Source of the DNA: an uncultured Eubacteriales bacterium
GTDB taxonomy: Bacteria > Bacillota > Clostridia > Oscillospirales > Oscillospiraceae
DNA: 22,782 nt
Reading direction: 5' to 3'
NCBI GenBank assembly: GCA_900549545.1
Contig: URPA01000028.1
Coordinates: 1-22,782, forward strand
Part shown: positions 14,817 through 22,055 of the stretch, one piece after another
Layout: every line of letters starts with the position of its first letter
Numbering within the stretch: position 1 is the first letter of the stretch
Translations under genes and position numbers: made by a program
Notes under the pieces: model-generated
Seen by the model: the letters and a program-made list of their open reading frames with translations, nothing else
Told to the model about the DNA's origin: nothing
The model's database searches: none

Positions 14817-16867
14817 AGGAACTGAGAATCGCCAAAAGCGCGGGCTTTTGTTTCGGTGTGCGCCGCTCGGTTGAGATGGCGGAGCGGCTTATTGAGGAAA
14901 AGGGCGGCTGCGCCTGCCTCGGGATGCTCATACATAATGAGGATGTTGTCGCTGAGCTTGAGCGCAAGGGTATGCGCGTTATTAATGACCCCACTGAGGC
15001 AAATCCCGGGGAGCCGGTGCTCATCCGCGCGCACGGGGCAAGCGGGGAGACGTACAAACGCCTCGAAGAAGCGGGCGCTGAGATACATGACGCCACCTGC
15101 CCGAAGGTCAAGGGAATACATAAGATTGTCGCCGCCACGGCTGAAAACGGCGGCTGCACCGTCATTGTCGGGATGCGAAATCACCCGGAGGTGGAGGCTA
15201 TCTGCGGCTGGTGCGGGGAGCATTTAGTGGTGGAAAATGCCGAAGAGCTTGCCGGAGAGCTGGAAAAAAACCACGATTTTTGGAAAAAACAGATAAGCGT
15301 AGTGGCTCAAACGACCCAAACGCACAGTAATTTTAACGAATGTTGCAACTTAATAAAAAAAAGATGTACAAACCCGGAAATATCTGATACAATATGCCTT
15401 GCTACATCTACGCGGCAGGCGGAGGCCGAAAGCCTTTCTGCTCAATGCGGCGCGATGGTGGTCATAGGCGGCAGGCACAGCGCGAACAGCCGCCACCTTG
15501 CGGAAATCTGCCAGCTTCACTGCTCAAACGTCCAATTCATTGAAAGGACGGAGGAGTTGGATCTGGACAGGCTTCGCGGGGTTGACATCGTCGGGCTTAC
15601 GGCGGGCGCGTCTACACCGGCGTGGATAATTAAGGAGGTAAGTAACAAAATGAGTGACGAAATCAAAGTCGAGGAATCCACAGTAGAGAAGGAGCTGTCC
15701 TTCGATGAAATGCTGGAGGAGACCCTCAAAACTATATATAATGGAGATAAGGTAACCGGCATTGTAGTTGCTATTACCGGCACTGAGATCAGTGTAGACC
15801 TCGGCGCCAAGTATTCCGGCTTCATACCCACTTCCGAGTTTACCGATGACGGCATCAAAGTCGAAGACGCTGTCAAGGTCGGCGACGAGATTGAGGCCGT
15901 TGTTGTCCGCGTGAACGATGTTGAGGGCACCGCGATGCTCTCCAAGAAGCGCCTTGACGCTACCAAGGTCTGGAACGATGTTGAGAACGCCGTTGAGGAC
16001 GGCACTGTCCTTGAGGGTGTTGTCACCGAGACCAATAAGGGCGGCGTTGTCGTCAGCGTTAAGGGCGTGCGCGTTTTCGTCCCCGCTTCTCAGACTGATC
16101 TGCCCCGCGAGGCTGACCTTAACGAGCTGGTCAAGAAGACCGTCCGCCTGAAGATCACCGAGGTCAACAAGGCCCGCAAGCGCGTTGTCGGCTCCATCCG
16201 CCGCGTTGCTCAGGCTGAGCGCCGCGAGCGCACTGAGGCCATCTGGAACGAGATTGAGATCGGCAAGAAGTATCACGGTGTTGTCAAGTCCCTCACCAGC
16301 TATGGCGCCTTTGTCGATATCGGCGGCATTGACGGTATGGTTCACGTGTCCGAGCTGAGCTGGGGCCGCGTCCACAATCCTGCTGAGGTTGTCTCCGTCG
16401 GCGATGAGATAGATGTCTATGTCATCGGCTTTGATAAGGAGAAGCGCAAGATCTCCCTTGGCTACAAGGATCCCGATGCTAACCCCTGGGCCATGTTCAA
16501 CGCCAAGTATCAGGTCGGCGATGTTGCCGAGGTCAAGATTGTCAAGCTCATGCCCTTCGGCGCTTTTGCTGAGGTTCTGCCCGGTGTTGACGGTCTTATC
16601 CACATCAGCCAGATCGCTAACCGCCGCATAGGCAAGCCCGAGGATGTGCTCACCGTCGGTGATGTCACCGAGGCGAAGATTATCGCCGTTGACGATGAGA
16701 AGCACAAGATCTCCCTCTCCATCCGCGCCCTGTCCGAGCCCGCACCTGTCCCCGCTGTCGAGGAGGACGAGGTTGACGAGGCCCCTGTCGCGGAGAGTGA
16801 CGCGCTGGTTTATGAAGTCTCCGCCACCGGCGAGGCTACCGGCATCGCTCCCGAGGTTGACGAGTAA
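14813..16867 (+). CDS. ispH: Bifunctional IspH reductase / ribosomal protein S1 fusion
   Basis: One 684-residue ORF. Residues 1-279 are IspH, the 4Fe-4S enzyme making IPP and DMAPP from HMBPP at the end of the MEP pathway. Its cluster ligands are Cys13, Cys96 and Cys195, and His41, His74, His124, Glu126 and Thr168 are in place. Residues about 310-640 hold four S1 RNA-binding repeats (about 310-382, 397-465, 482-552, 567-640), followed by an acidic tail. Repeats three and four look most canonical (SYGAFVDIGGIDGMVHVSEL; PFGAFAEVLPGVDGLIHISQ). ATG 14813 overlaps the cmk stop. The fusion is known in clostridia. A strong ribosome binding site before Met280 suggests that S1 is also made alone. Codon bias is stronger in the S1 half. 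Confidence 0.95.
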   Translation: MKELRIAKSAGFCFGVRRSVEMAERLIEEKGGCACLGMLIHNEDVVAELERKGMRVINDPTEANPGEPVLIRAHGASGETYKRLEEAGAEIHDATCPKVKGIHKIVAATAENGGCTVIVGMRNHPEVEAICGWCGEHLVVENAEELAGELEKNHDFWKKQISVVAQTTQTHSNFNECCNLIKKRCTNPEISDTICLATSTRQAEAESLSAQCGAMVVIGGRHSANSRHLAEICQLHCSNVQFIERTEELDLDRLRGVDIVGLTAGASTPAWIIKEVSNKMSDEIKVEESTVEKELSFDEMLEETLKTIYNGDKVTGIVVAITGTEISVDLGAKYSGFIPTSEFTDDGIKVEDAVKVGDEIEAVVVRVNDVEGTAMLSKKRLDATKVWNDVENAVEDGTVLEGVVTETNKGGVVVSVKGVRVFVPASQTDLPREADLNELVKKTVRLKITEVNKARKRVVGSIRRVAQAERRERTEAIWNEIEIGKKYHGVVKSLTSYGAFVDIGGIDGMVHVSELSWGRVHNPAEVVSVGDEIDVYVIGFDKEKRKISLGYKDPDANPWAMFNAKYQVGDVAEVKIVKLMPFGAFAEVLPGVDGLIHISQIANRRIGKPEDVLTVGDVTEAKIIAVDDEKHKISLSIRALSEPAPVPAVEEDEVDEAPVAESDALVYEVSATGEATGIAPEVDE
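15365..15393 (+). promoter_or_regulatory. Candidate internal promoter inside ispH
   Basis: TGTACA (15365-15370), a 17-base spacer and TACAAT (15388-15393) lie in a markedly AT-rich patch (about 15325-15410) of an otherwise GC-rich gene. The bases TGA before TACAAT give an extended -10. Transcripts starting near 15400 would cover only the S1 part. The AT richness could simply reflect the protein sequence, so this is tentative. Confidence 0.35.
15632..15652 (+). promoter_or_regulatory. Internal ribosome binding site and ATG for S1 alone
   Basis: AAGGAGGT (15632-15639) is a near-perfect anti-16S match ten bases before the in-frame ATG at 15650 (Met280 of the fusion). Translation from here would give a stand-alone S1 protein of 405 residues beginning MSDEIKVEES. 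The site is the strongest ribosome binding site in the long series and lies exactly at the domain boundary. Confidence 0.7.
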
Positions 16868-16876
16868 TTAAAAATC

Positions 16877-16918
16877 AATCCCCCTGAAAGCCTTGCTTTC
16901 AGGGGGATTTTCCTTTTG
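16877..16918 (+). terminator. Rho-independent terminator after ispH-S1
   Basis: AATCCCCCTGAAAG (16877-16890) pairs perfectly over 14 bp with CTTTCAGGGGGATT (16896-16909) around CCTTG, followed by TTCCTTTT. It ends the long plus-strand series. The rest of the gap to 16993 holds no ORF, only a weak TGATAC/GTATCA inverted repeat near 16917-16939. Confidence 0.9.
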
Positions 16919-16993
16919 ATACTGCAACATTTCGTATCATCCAAAGGCGTCCCTGCGTAAGGGGAGGCTTCATTGGACTGCCAGAAAACTGCA

Positions 16994-17029
16994 TTGCCCC
17001 CAAAAGCTCAGCTTTCGGGGGCAATTTTT
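16994..17029. terminator. Second hairpin terminator between convergent genes
   Basis: TTGCCCCC (16994-17001) pairs with GGGGGCAA (17017-17024), and AAAGC (17003-17007) with GCTTT (17011-17015), with one A-C mismatch. TTTTT follows on the plus strand. On the minus strand it lies just past the hydrolase stop but has a weaker tail, so it may serve both directions unequally. Confidence 0.75.
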
Positions 17030-17034
17030 ATGCT

Positions 17035-17973
17035 TTAGATTTTTTCCATTTTTTCGTTGAGCCAGTTGAGAATGTCCTGATAAACCTGGTCCTTGTTTAT
17101 CTCATTGAGCATCTCATGCCGCCCGCCGGGGTAGAGCCTTATCATCACATCATGGAGCCCGGCCTTGCAGAAGGCCTTGTATGCCCTGTCAACGCCCTTG
17201 CCATAGTCGCCAACGGGGTCACAGTCGCCGGACATGAAGTATATCGGCTTCTCCTTGCTCATTTTGTCGATGTTGCTCTGGTCGGTGACGAATTTTATGC
17301 CGGTGAGCATATCGCGGTAGAGACTCGCCTTGCAGACAAAGCCGCACATGGGGTCTGCCATGTATTGCTTCACGCTCTCATAGTCCCGGTTGAGCCAGTC
17401 AAAATCCGTCATCGGGAAGTCGATTTTTTTGTTGTACGCGCCAAAGGCGATGTCGTTGAGCATTTTCCCGTCGGCTCTGGGCCCGTGGAGCTTCACAACG
17501 GCGTTACCCATGGCAAGCCCGGCGTAAACCAGCGCCTTGGACTGATGCCCCGTGCCGCTGATGATGGCGGCGTCATACTTGTCGGGATTCTGAATAATGA
17601 ATGTGCGGGTCAGGAAGCTCCCCATGCTGTGGCCGAAGAAGATATATGGCACATCGGGAAACTCCTCGTGCATCATCTCCCGCAGCTTTCCCACATCGGC
17701 GACGACCTTGTCCCAGCCTTTTTCATCGTCAAAAAAGCCGAGCTCCTCCGGCCTCGTGACGGACTGGCCATGGCCCAGATGGTCGTCCCCGGCGACGGCA
17801 AAGCCGTTGTTGGCGAGGAAGAGCATAAAATCATCATAGCGGTTTATATACTCGGATATGCCGTGGACAATCTGGATAACAGCGCGGGGCTTGCCATCCG
17901 GCAGGCACTTGCGGGCGTGAATGGTGTTTTTTCCGGTGCTGGAGGGGAAGAATATATCCTGAAAACTGGGCAT
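17035..17973 (-). CDS. Alpha/beta hydrolase, monoacylglycerol lipase-like
   Basis: A 312-residue serine hydrolase of the lysophospholipase/Hydrolase_4 group. The oxyanion region is VHGISEY (36-42), the nucleophile elbow GHSMG (114-118) with Ser116, the acid Asp252 in GDCDPVGD and the base His286 in GGRHEML. A cap-like insertion spans about 145-235. No signal peptide is seen, so it is probably cytoplasmic and acts on monoacylglycerols, lysophospholipids or other esters; the exact substrate is unknown. AAAGGAGG precedes the ATG at good distance. It diverges from dUTPase across about 93 bases and runs toward the double terminator. Confidence 0.88.
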   Translation of the reverse strand: MPSFQDIFFPSSTGKNTIHARKCLPDGKPRAVIQIVHGISEYINRYDDFMLFLANNGFAVAGDDHLGHGQSVTRPEELGFFDDEKGWDKVVADVGKLREMMHEEFPDVPYIFFGHSMGSFLTRTFIIQNPDKYDAAIISGTGHQSKALVYAGLAMGNAVVKLHGPRADGKMLNDIAFGAYNKKIDFPMTDFDWLNRDYESVKQYMADPMCGFVCKASLYRDMLTGIKFVTDQSNIDKMSKEKPIYFMSGDCDPVGDYGKGVDRAYKAFCKAGLHDVMIRLYPGGRHEMLNEINKDQVYQDILNWLNEKMEKI

Positions 17974-18009
17974 GGAAAAATCCTCCTTTATGTGTTATCA
18001 TATATCTGT

Positions 18010-18039
18010 TTGAACAATTTTACATTTTGAGCGTAAAAT
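18010..18039 (+). promoter_or_regulatory. Candidate promoter of dUTPase gene
   Basis: TTGAAC (18010-18015), an 18-base spacer and TAAAAT (18034-18039) lie in the AT-rich gap between the two divergent genes. The minus-strand promoter of the hydrolase is less clear; TATGAT with a weak TGTAAA 16 bases upstream is the best candidate. Confidence 0.4.
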
Positions 18040-18066
18040 AGTCAATATTCATCTGGAGGAAATTGT

Positions 18067-18489
18067 ATGAAAATACTTATTAAATATTTCGCCGATATAG
18101 AAAAGATTGGCAAGCTCAGCATTGGCGACTGGATTGACCTGCGCGCTGCGGAGGACGTGGACATGGCGGCGGGGGAGTTTAAGCTCATTCCGCTCGGCGT
18201 GGGCATGAAGCTGCCGGAGGGCTATGAGGCGCATGTCGCCCCGCGCAGCAGCACCTTCAAGAACTTCGGCATCATCCAGGTAAACAGCGTCGGCGTTATT
18301 GACAATTCCTACTGCGGCGAGCAGGACGAGTGGAAGCTGCCCGCCTACGCCCTGCGCGCCGCGCACATTAAGAAAAACGACAGGATATGCCAGTTTCGCA
18401 TAATGCAGAAGCAGCCGGAGCTTGAGCTTGAAGAGGTCGCGCATCTTGACGACACCAGCCGCGGCGGCTTCGGCTCAACCGGGAAATAA
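18067..18489 (+). CDS. dut: dUTP diphosphatase
   Basis: A 140-residue trimeric-type dUTPase, which hydrolyses dUTP to dUMP and pyrophosphate, keeping uracil out of DNA and feeding dTMP synthesis. The five family motifs are visible: DLRAA (24-28), APRSST (58-63), GVIDNSYCGE (76-85, with catalytic Asp79), RICQF (106-110) and the C-terminal lid RGGFGSTG (132-139). In motif 3 Cys83 stands where Arg is common in other families. GGAGGA ends six bases before ATG. The gene appears to be a single unit, with the next terminator about 90 bases further on. Confidence 0.95.
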   Translation: MKILIKYFADIEKIGKLSIGDWIDLRAAEDVDMAAGEFKLIPLGVGMKLPEGYEAHVAPRSSTFKNFGIIQVNSVGVIDNSYCGEQDEWKLPAYALRAAHIKKNDRICQFRIMQKQPELELEEVAHLDDTSRGGFGSTGK

Positions 18490-18579
18490 TGGGCACAATG
18501 TAAAATAGCAACGCGCCTAATGATATTTGACCTGTGGACAAGTGAAATACGACCTGAGGGACGATTTGAATTATTTTGG

Positions 18580-18613
18580 GCTGTTGCAATGAATTTTGCA
18601 ACAGCTCTTTTTT
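18580..18613 (+). terminator. Rho-independent terminator before the MarR operon
   Basis: GCTGTTGCAA (18580-18589) pairs perfectly with TTGCAACAGC (18596-18605) around TGAATT, followed by TCTTTTTTC. It ends transcription from dut and insulates the MarR promoter two bases further on. The stretch 18490-18579 before it holds no ORF. Confidence 0.9.
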
Positions 18614-18614
18614 C

Positions 18615-18643
18615 TTGACAGAAAGGTAACTTGTTGCTATAAT
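18615..18643 (+). promoter_or_regulatory. Perfect consensus promoter of marR-flavodoxin operon
   Basis: TTGACA (18615-18620), exactly 17 bases, then TATAAT (18638-18643): a full match to the sigma-A consensus. Such a strong promoter normally needs repression, which fits the palindromes that overlap it and the MarR regulator it drives. Confidence 0.92.
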
Positions 18644-18661
18644 AAGCGTAACAAGTTACGC
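18626..18661 (+). promoter_or_regulatory. Double palindromic operator, likely MarR binding sites
   Basis: Two copies of a GTAAC-NN-GTTAC palindrome occur. GTAACTTGTTGC (18626-18637, one end base pair imperfect) lies in the promoter spacer. GCGTAACAAGTTACGC (18646-18661, perfect) lies just past the -10. Their centres are 22 bp apart, about two helix turns. Together they also form a 10-bp inverted repeat (18626-18635 with 18650-18659) around TATAAT. Autorepression by the downstream MarR protein is inferred. Confidence 0.75.
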
Positions 18662-18678
18662 AAAAGAGGGCAGGGCAT

Positions 18679-19173
18679 ATGAATTTAGACGAGTTGGTAA
18701 TTAGATTCTCTGACTCAACGGATAAACAGCAAAAGGCGATTTTTAACACGTTGTTTATCGCGGGCAACAAGCTTCAAACGCTTTTTGATAAGCACATCCC
18801 ACAGCTTTCGTTAAAGCAGTTTATGCTGCTGTCGATAGTCAGGCAGGCAAAGGAGCAGATGACATTTACGCAGCTTGGTGAGATGTTGGGCTGTTCAAGG
18901 CAGAACATCAAGAAGCTGGCCGAGGCTTTGGTTAAAAAGGGCTTCGTGAGCATTGAGCAAAGCCCGCAGGACACAAGGGCAATGTGCATCTGGCCGACAG
19001 AAAAGACCGAGGATTATTTTCAAAACGAATTTTCGCGCTATCAGGAGGAGCTGAAATACCTGTTTGAAGTGTATACAGCGGGGGAGATTGAGACGTTGTT
19101 TCGATTACTTTCTAAGCTCTATGCGGGAATAGAAAATCTTGAAAACAAAGTTACCGGGGAGGCCGAAAAATGA
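18679..19173 (+). CDS. MarR family transcriptional regulator
   Basis: A 164-residue winged-helix regulator. Helices at 16-55 form the dimer and lead-in region. The helix-turn-helix is about 62-90 (MTFTQLGEMLGCSRQNIKKLAEALVKKGFV), and the wing SPQDTRAM (95-102) carries the D-x-R pair typical of MarR proteins. Cys72 lies in the recognition region and Cys103 just after the wing; thiol sensing is possible but speculative. GAGGGCAGGG upstream is the ribosome binding site. The gene overlaps the flavodoxin gene by four bases (ATGA), so the regulator and the flavoprotein form one unit behind a strong promoter with two operator-like palindromes. Confidence 0.92.
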   Translation: MNLDELVIRFSDSTDKQQKAIFNTLFIAGNKLQTLFDKHIPQLSLKQFMLLSIVRQAKEQMTFTQLGEMLGCSRQNIKKLAEALVKKGFVSIEQSPQDTRAMCIWPTEKTEDYFQNEFSRYQEELKYLFEVYTAGEIETLFRLLSKLYAGIENLENKVTGEAEK

Positions 19174-19691
19174 AAACAATAGTGATTTACACCTCGCAGA
19201 CGGGATTCACAAGGCTCTACGCCGAGTGGATAGCAGAGGCTGCCGGGGCAGACTGTCTTGAACTATCCACCGCGAAAAAAACTGACCTGAGCCTGTACGA
19301 TGCGATAGTCTACGGCGGCTGGGCCTGCGCGGGCAGCATCAGCAAGATAAGCTGGTTCAAGAGCAATATCGACAAGTGGGCGGGCAAAAAGCTGGCGGCC
19401 TTCTGCGTTGGCGGCAGCCCCGCGGAAAGCTCCGATATTGATACAGCGCTCAAACAGAATTTCAGCGAAGCAGAGAGGGAAAAGGTAAAGGTGTTTTACT
19501 GCCCGGGGGGATTTAACTATGAGAAAATGCCTGCTGCGTCAAAGCTGATGATGAAGCTGTTTTCAAAGACGCTGAAAGCAAAGAAGAACAAGACCGAGGC
19601 AGAGCGGGTGATGGCGGAGATGATTTCCTCCTCGTATGACATTTCTGACAAAAAATACATTGAACCGATTTTAGAATATTTGAAAAATTAA
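19170..19691 (+). CDS. Flavodoxin-domain protein
   Basis: A 173-residue flavodoxin-fold protein. The FMN phosphate loop is TSQTGFT (8-14), followed by a first helix and the LSLYDAIVYGGWACAGSISKI strand-loop region that would cover the flavin ring. The later GGS and CPGGF stretches match the HemG-like/flavodoxin_5 group better than classic electron-carrying flavodoxins. A basic C-terminal helix (KTLKAKKNKTEAERV) is present. It may transfer electrons to, or oxidise, an unknown partner. Its regulation by the co-encoded MarR protein suggests a role in a stress or redox response; this is inference from context. Confidence 0.85.
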   Translation: MKTIVIYTSQTGFTRLYAEWIAEAAGADCLELSTAKKTDLSLYDAIVYGGWACAGSISKISWFKSNIDKWAGKKLAAFCVGGSPAESSDIDTALKQNFSEAEREKVKVFYCPGGFNYEKMPAASKLMMKLFSKTLKAKKNKTEAERVMAEMISSSYDISDKKYIEPILEYLKN

Positions 19692-19696
19692 CGGAT

Positions 19697-19738
19697 AGAG
19701 CGGCTGCAAAGGTTTGCGGACGCTCTGCTTAATTTTCC
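19697..19738 (+). terminator. Terminator after flavodoxin gene
   Basis: AGAGCG (19697-19702) pairs with CGCTCT (19721-19726). The stem continues inward after one mismatch as CTGCAAA with TTTGCGG (one G-U pair). The tail GCTTAATTTTCCTT is T-rich but interrupted. Confidence 0.65.
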
Positions 19739-19758
19739 TTAAATTTCCAGCGGGAGGA

Positions 19759-19787
19759 TTGTAATAGAGGGGCTGAAAATGTATAAT
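19759..19787 (+). promoter_or_regulatory. Promoter of the lipoprotein gene
   Basis: TTGTAA (19759-19764), exactly 17 bases, then TATAAT (19782-19787). Transcription would start near 19794, about 30 bases before the ATG, with GAGGTG as ribosome binding site. Confidence 0.7.
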
Positions 19788-19823
19788 AAATGACATAATT
19801 CGATAAAAATGAGGTGCTGAGCC

Positions 19824-21989
19824 ATGAAAAAGACCCTGTTGCTTCTGCTCTGTTTGTCGCTGCTGCTCTCCTGCTGCGCCTGCGGGCGGAAAGAGGCGGA
19901 GCCCCTGCGCGATAATTCAGAGGATGTCACCTATGGCGGAAGCCTCGGCGGCGAGGTGGACGGCGGGCGGTATTTTGAGCGCAGCACGCTCAAAGCCCCG
20001 GAGCTGGGCTGCTATTTCATCGATGCTATTGAGCTTTCGGACGGGCGGCTCATCCTGCGTGCGGAAAGGGGCACGGAGAGCGTGTTCTATGCCCTCTCGC
20101 TCGAAAGCCTTGAGTTTACGGCGCTTAAATTCGACATAAGCGGAAAATTCCTCTCCATGTGCGCTGCCGACAGCGGAGAGCTGTATATCCTCTGCTGCGA
20201 GGAGGACGGGAGCTACACCGTCAGCGTGACGGATAATGAGCTTGCGCTCAGGGAAAAGCTTACGCTCAGCGGTATGCCGGAGAGCAGCAGCGGAGGAGAG
20301 CTCGCCTATGCAAACGGGCAGCTTTTGCTCCTCGTGGATGACATAGAGCGCTATGCCTGTGTTATTGGCGCTGATGGGAGTCTGGGGAATGCGATAGTCT
20401 CTGAGCTTCTCGCCGGGAAGATAATAAAGGCGGGGGAAAACACACTTATCATCAACCAGTCAGGCCTGAATAAGCAGACAACGGTTTACGAGCTTGACAG
20501 CGCAAACGCGGTCGCGGCAAAGTACGAGTATGAAGCACCGTATATCTTCACGGGCGGCAGGAACGGTACGCTGCTCTGCCATGATGGCAGTTCGATATTT
20601 GAGCTCAATTACAAGACCGGGGAGAAAGTACCATATTGTAACTATAAGCTCAGCGGCTGCTCGACAAGCACTTTTGTTTATATTGATGACGAGAGCTTTT
20701 TCAACATCCAGAACGGCCAGCCCACGCTCTGGAAGGCCTCCGACCTCGAGGGCGTGACGGTTATCACGCTCGCGGCGTATAACAAATATGACGGCATAGA
20801 AATCGCAAACGCGGTGAATAAGTTCAATGACCGCAGCGCGGACGTAAAAATTGTCTACATCAACTATGCGGACTTTGACACGGACGCGGAGCCGCTCGGC
20901 ATGACGCACCTGCTGGCGGATATCCTCTCCGGAAGCTGCCCGGACATTTTTGAGCTGAACGGTCTGCCCGCGAAGCTCTATGCCTACAAGGGGATGTTTG
21001 AGGATCTGCGCCCGTATTTTGACGCATCGGAGAGTATATCCTATGACGCGCTTCTGCCGAGCGCGGCGCAGTGCATGCACGAGAGGGGAGAGCTGTGCTG
21101 CATTATCCCTGCCTTTTATATAAGGACATACTATGCAAACGGGGAGCTTGTTCATGGCGCGGCAAGCTGGGAGGATATGTTCACCATCGCGGCGGAGCGC
21201 GGCGCGTATGACACCACCGGCGGCACACCGGAGAGCTTTTTGCGGGATGTCCTCAGCTACAACTCCGATAAATTCATCGACTACGACAGCGCAAGCTGCA
21301 ATTTTGACAGCGCGGAGTTTATCCGCCTGCTTGAATACGCGGCGCAGCTTCCACAGGATGCGGATGAGATTATTTCCAGCGGGCGTGCGTACAGCGGCAA
21401 TCAGATTTTCTGCCACTCCGAGAGCGGGCCGGCAGAGGTTTTGGGCGAGATGTACGGTGTATTTCACGGAAATTATGTAAACTCCGGCTTCCCGGAGAGC
21501 GGGAGCATTGCGAAAATGCTGCCGTGTGATCGCTATGCCATGTCCTCCGCGTCTGAGCACAAGGAGGCGGTCTGGGCGTTTTTCGAGTATCTGCTCAGCA
21601 ATGAATATCTCAACGAGAATGTTTCCATTGACGGAAAGGTGAATGAAAATTCCTTTGAGGTTGACGGCATCCCCGCTGTGGAGGAATACATCGATGTGCG
21701 CCTTGATAAGCGGATAGAACACATGCAAAGGCACCCGGATTTGGCATTGTTTACATTTGACGACTATGGGAACGTTGACATTCCTGTTAATTACACGGAC
21801 GGGAACACCAAGGCACAGGCCTGGGAGCTGCTGCGAGGAATGGACGGAATATACGAGTACGACAGCGCGATATATGACATTGTAATGGGCGAGGCTGCCT
21901 CGCTCTTTAACGGAGACAAGCCCGCCGACGAGGCCGCAAGACTTATCCAATCAAAAGCGAGCATATACCTTTCCGAACAATTCGATTGA
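19824..21989 (+). CDS. Large lipoprotein: propeller-like N-part plus solute-binding-like C-part
   Basis: A 721-residue exported protein. A lipoprotein signal is clear: KK, a Leu-rich run, then LLSC with Cys17 as the likely lipidated residue. Residues about 60-310 contain some six loosely repeated beta units of about 35-45 residues (for example IELSDGRLILRAE, YANGQLLLLVDD, FTGGRNGTLLCHD), resembling a beta-propeller. Residues about 312-600 resemble ABC extracellular solute-binding family 1: AYNKYDGIEIANAVNKFN, DILSGSCPDIFEL and SEHKEAVWAFFEYLLS. No ABC permease or ATPase gene is nearby. Its ligand is unknown. It has its own promoter and stands alone. The domain split is my reading of patterns and needs structural confirmation. 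Confidence 0.75.
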   Translation: MKKTLLLLLCLSLLLSCCACGRKEAEPLRDNSEDVTYGGSLGGEVDGGRYFERSTLKAPELGCYFIDAIELSDGRLILRAERGTESVFYALSLESLEFTALKFDISGKFLSMCAADSGELYILCCEEDGSYTVSVTDNELALREKLTLSGMPESSSGGELAYANGQLLLLVDDIERYACVIGADGSLGNAIVSELLAGKIIKAGENTLIINQSGLNKQTTVYELDSANAVAAKYEYEAPYIFTGGRNGTLLCHDGSSIFELNYKTGEKVPYCNYKLSGCSTSTFVYIDDESFFNIQNGQPTLWKASDLEGVTVITLAAYNKYDGIEIANAVNKFNDRSADVKIVYINYADFDTDAEPLGMTHLLADILSGSCPDIFELNGLPAKLYAYKGMFEDLRPYFDASESISYDALLPSAAQCMHERGELCCIIPAFYIRTYYANGELVHGAASWEDMFTIAAERGAYDTTGGTPESFLRDVLSYNSDKFIDYDSASCNFDSAEFIRLLEYAAQLPQDADEIISSGRAYSGNQIFCHSESGPAEVLGEMYGVFHGNYVNSGFPESGSIAKMLPCDRYAMSSASEHKEAVWAFFEYLLSNEYLNENVSIDGKVNENSFEVDGIPAVEEYIDVRLDKRIEHMQRHPDLALFTFDDYGNVDIPVNYTDGNTKAQAWELLRGMDGIYEYDSAIYDIVMGEAASLFNGDKPADEAARLIQSKASIYLSEQFD

Positions 21990-22003
21990 AAAACACCGGT
22001 TTA

Positions 22004-22048
22004 TGTATGTATTATTCCCCCGCCGGAGGCGGGGGAATAATACATACA
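22004..22048. repeat. 21-bp perfect palindrome with GGA loop
   Basis: The bases at 22004-22024 are the exact reverse complement of 22028-22048, leaving a three-base loop. The core is CCCCCGCC/GGCGGGGG with AT-rich outer arms. It lies 14 bases after the lipoprotein stop, between convergent genes. It may act as a terminator or mRNA 3' stabiliser, though it has no T tract. Confidence 0.8.
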
Positions 22049-22055
22049 CTGTCAG

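Noticed and set aside
16917..16993. Possible small gene or RNA between the two terminators after ispH-S1
   Set aside because: No ORF, no promoter-like pair and only weak inverted repeats; treated as spacer or repeat remnant.
20460..21950. Minus-strand open frame of 496 codons opposite the lipoprotein gene
   Set aside because: The plus-strand product has a lipoprotein signal, promoter and ribosome binding site. The antisense translation is Arg/Val-rich and featureless.
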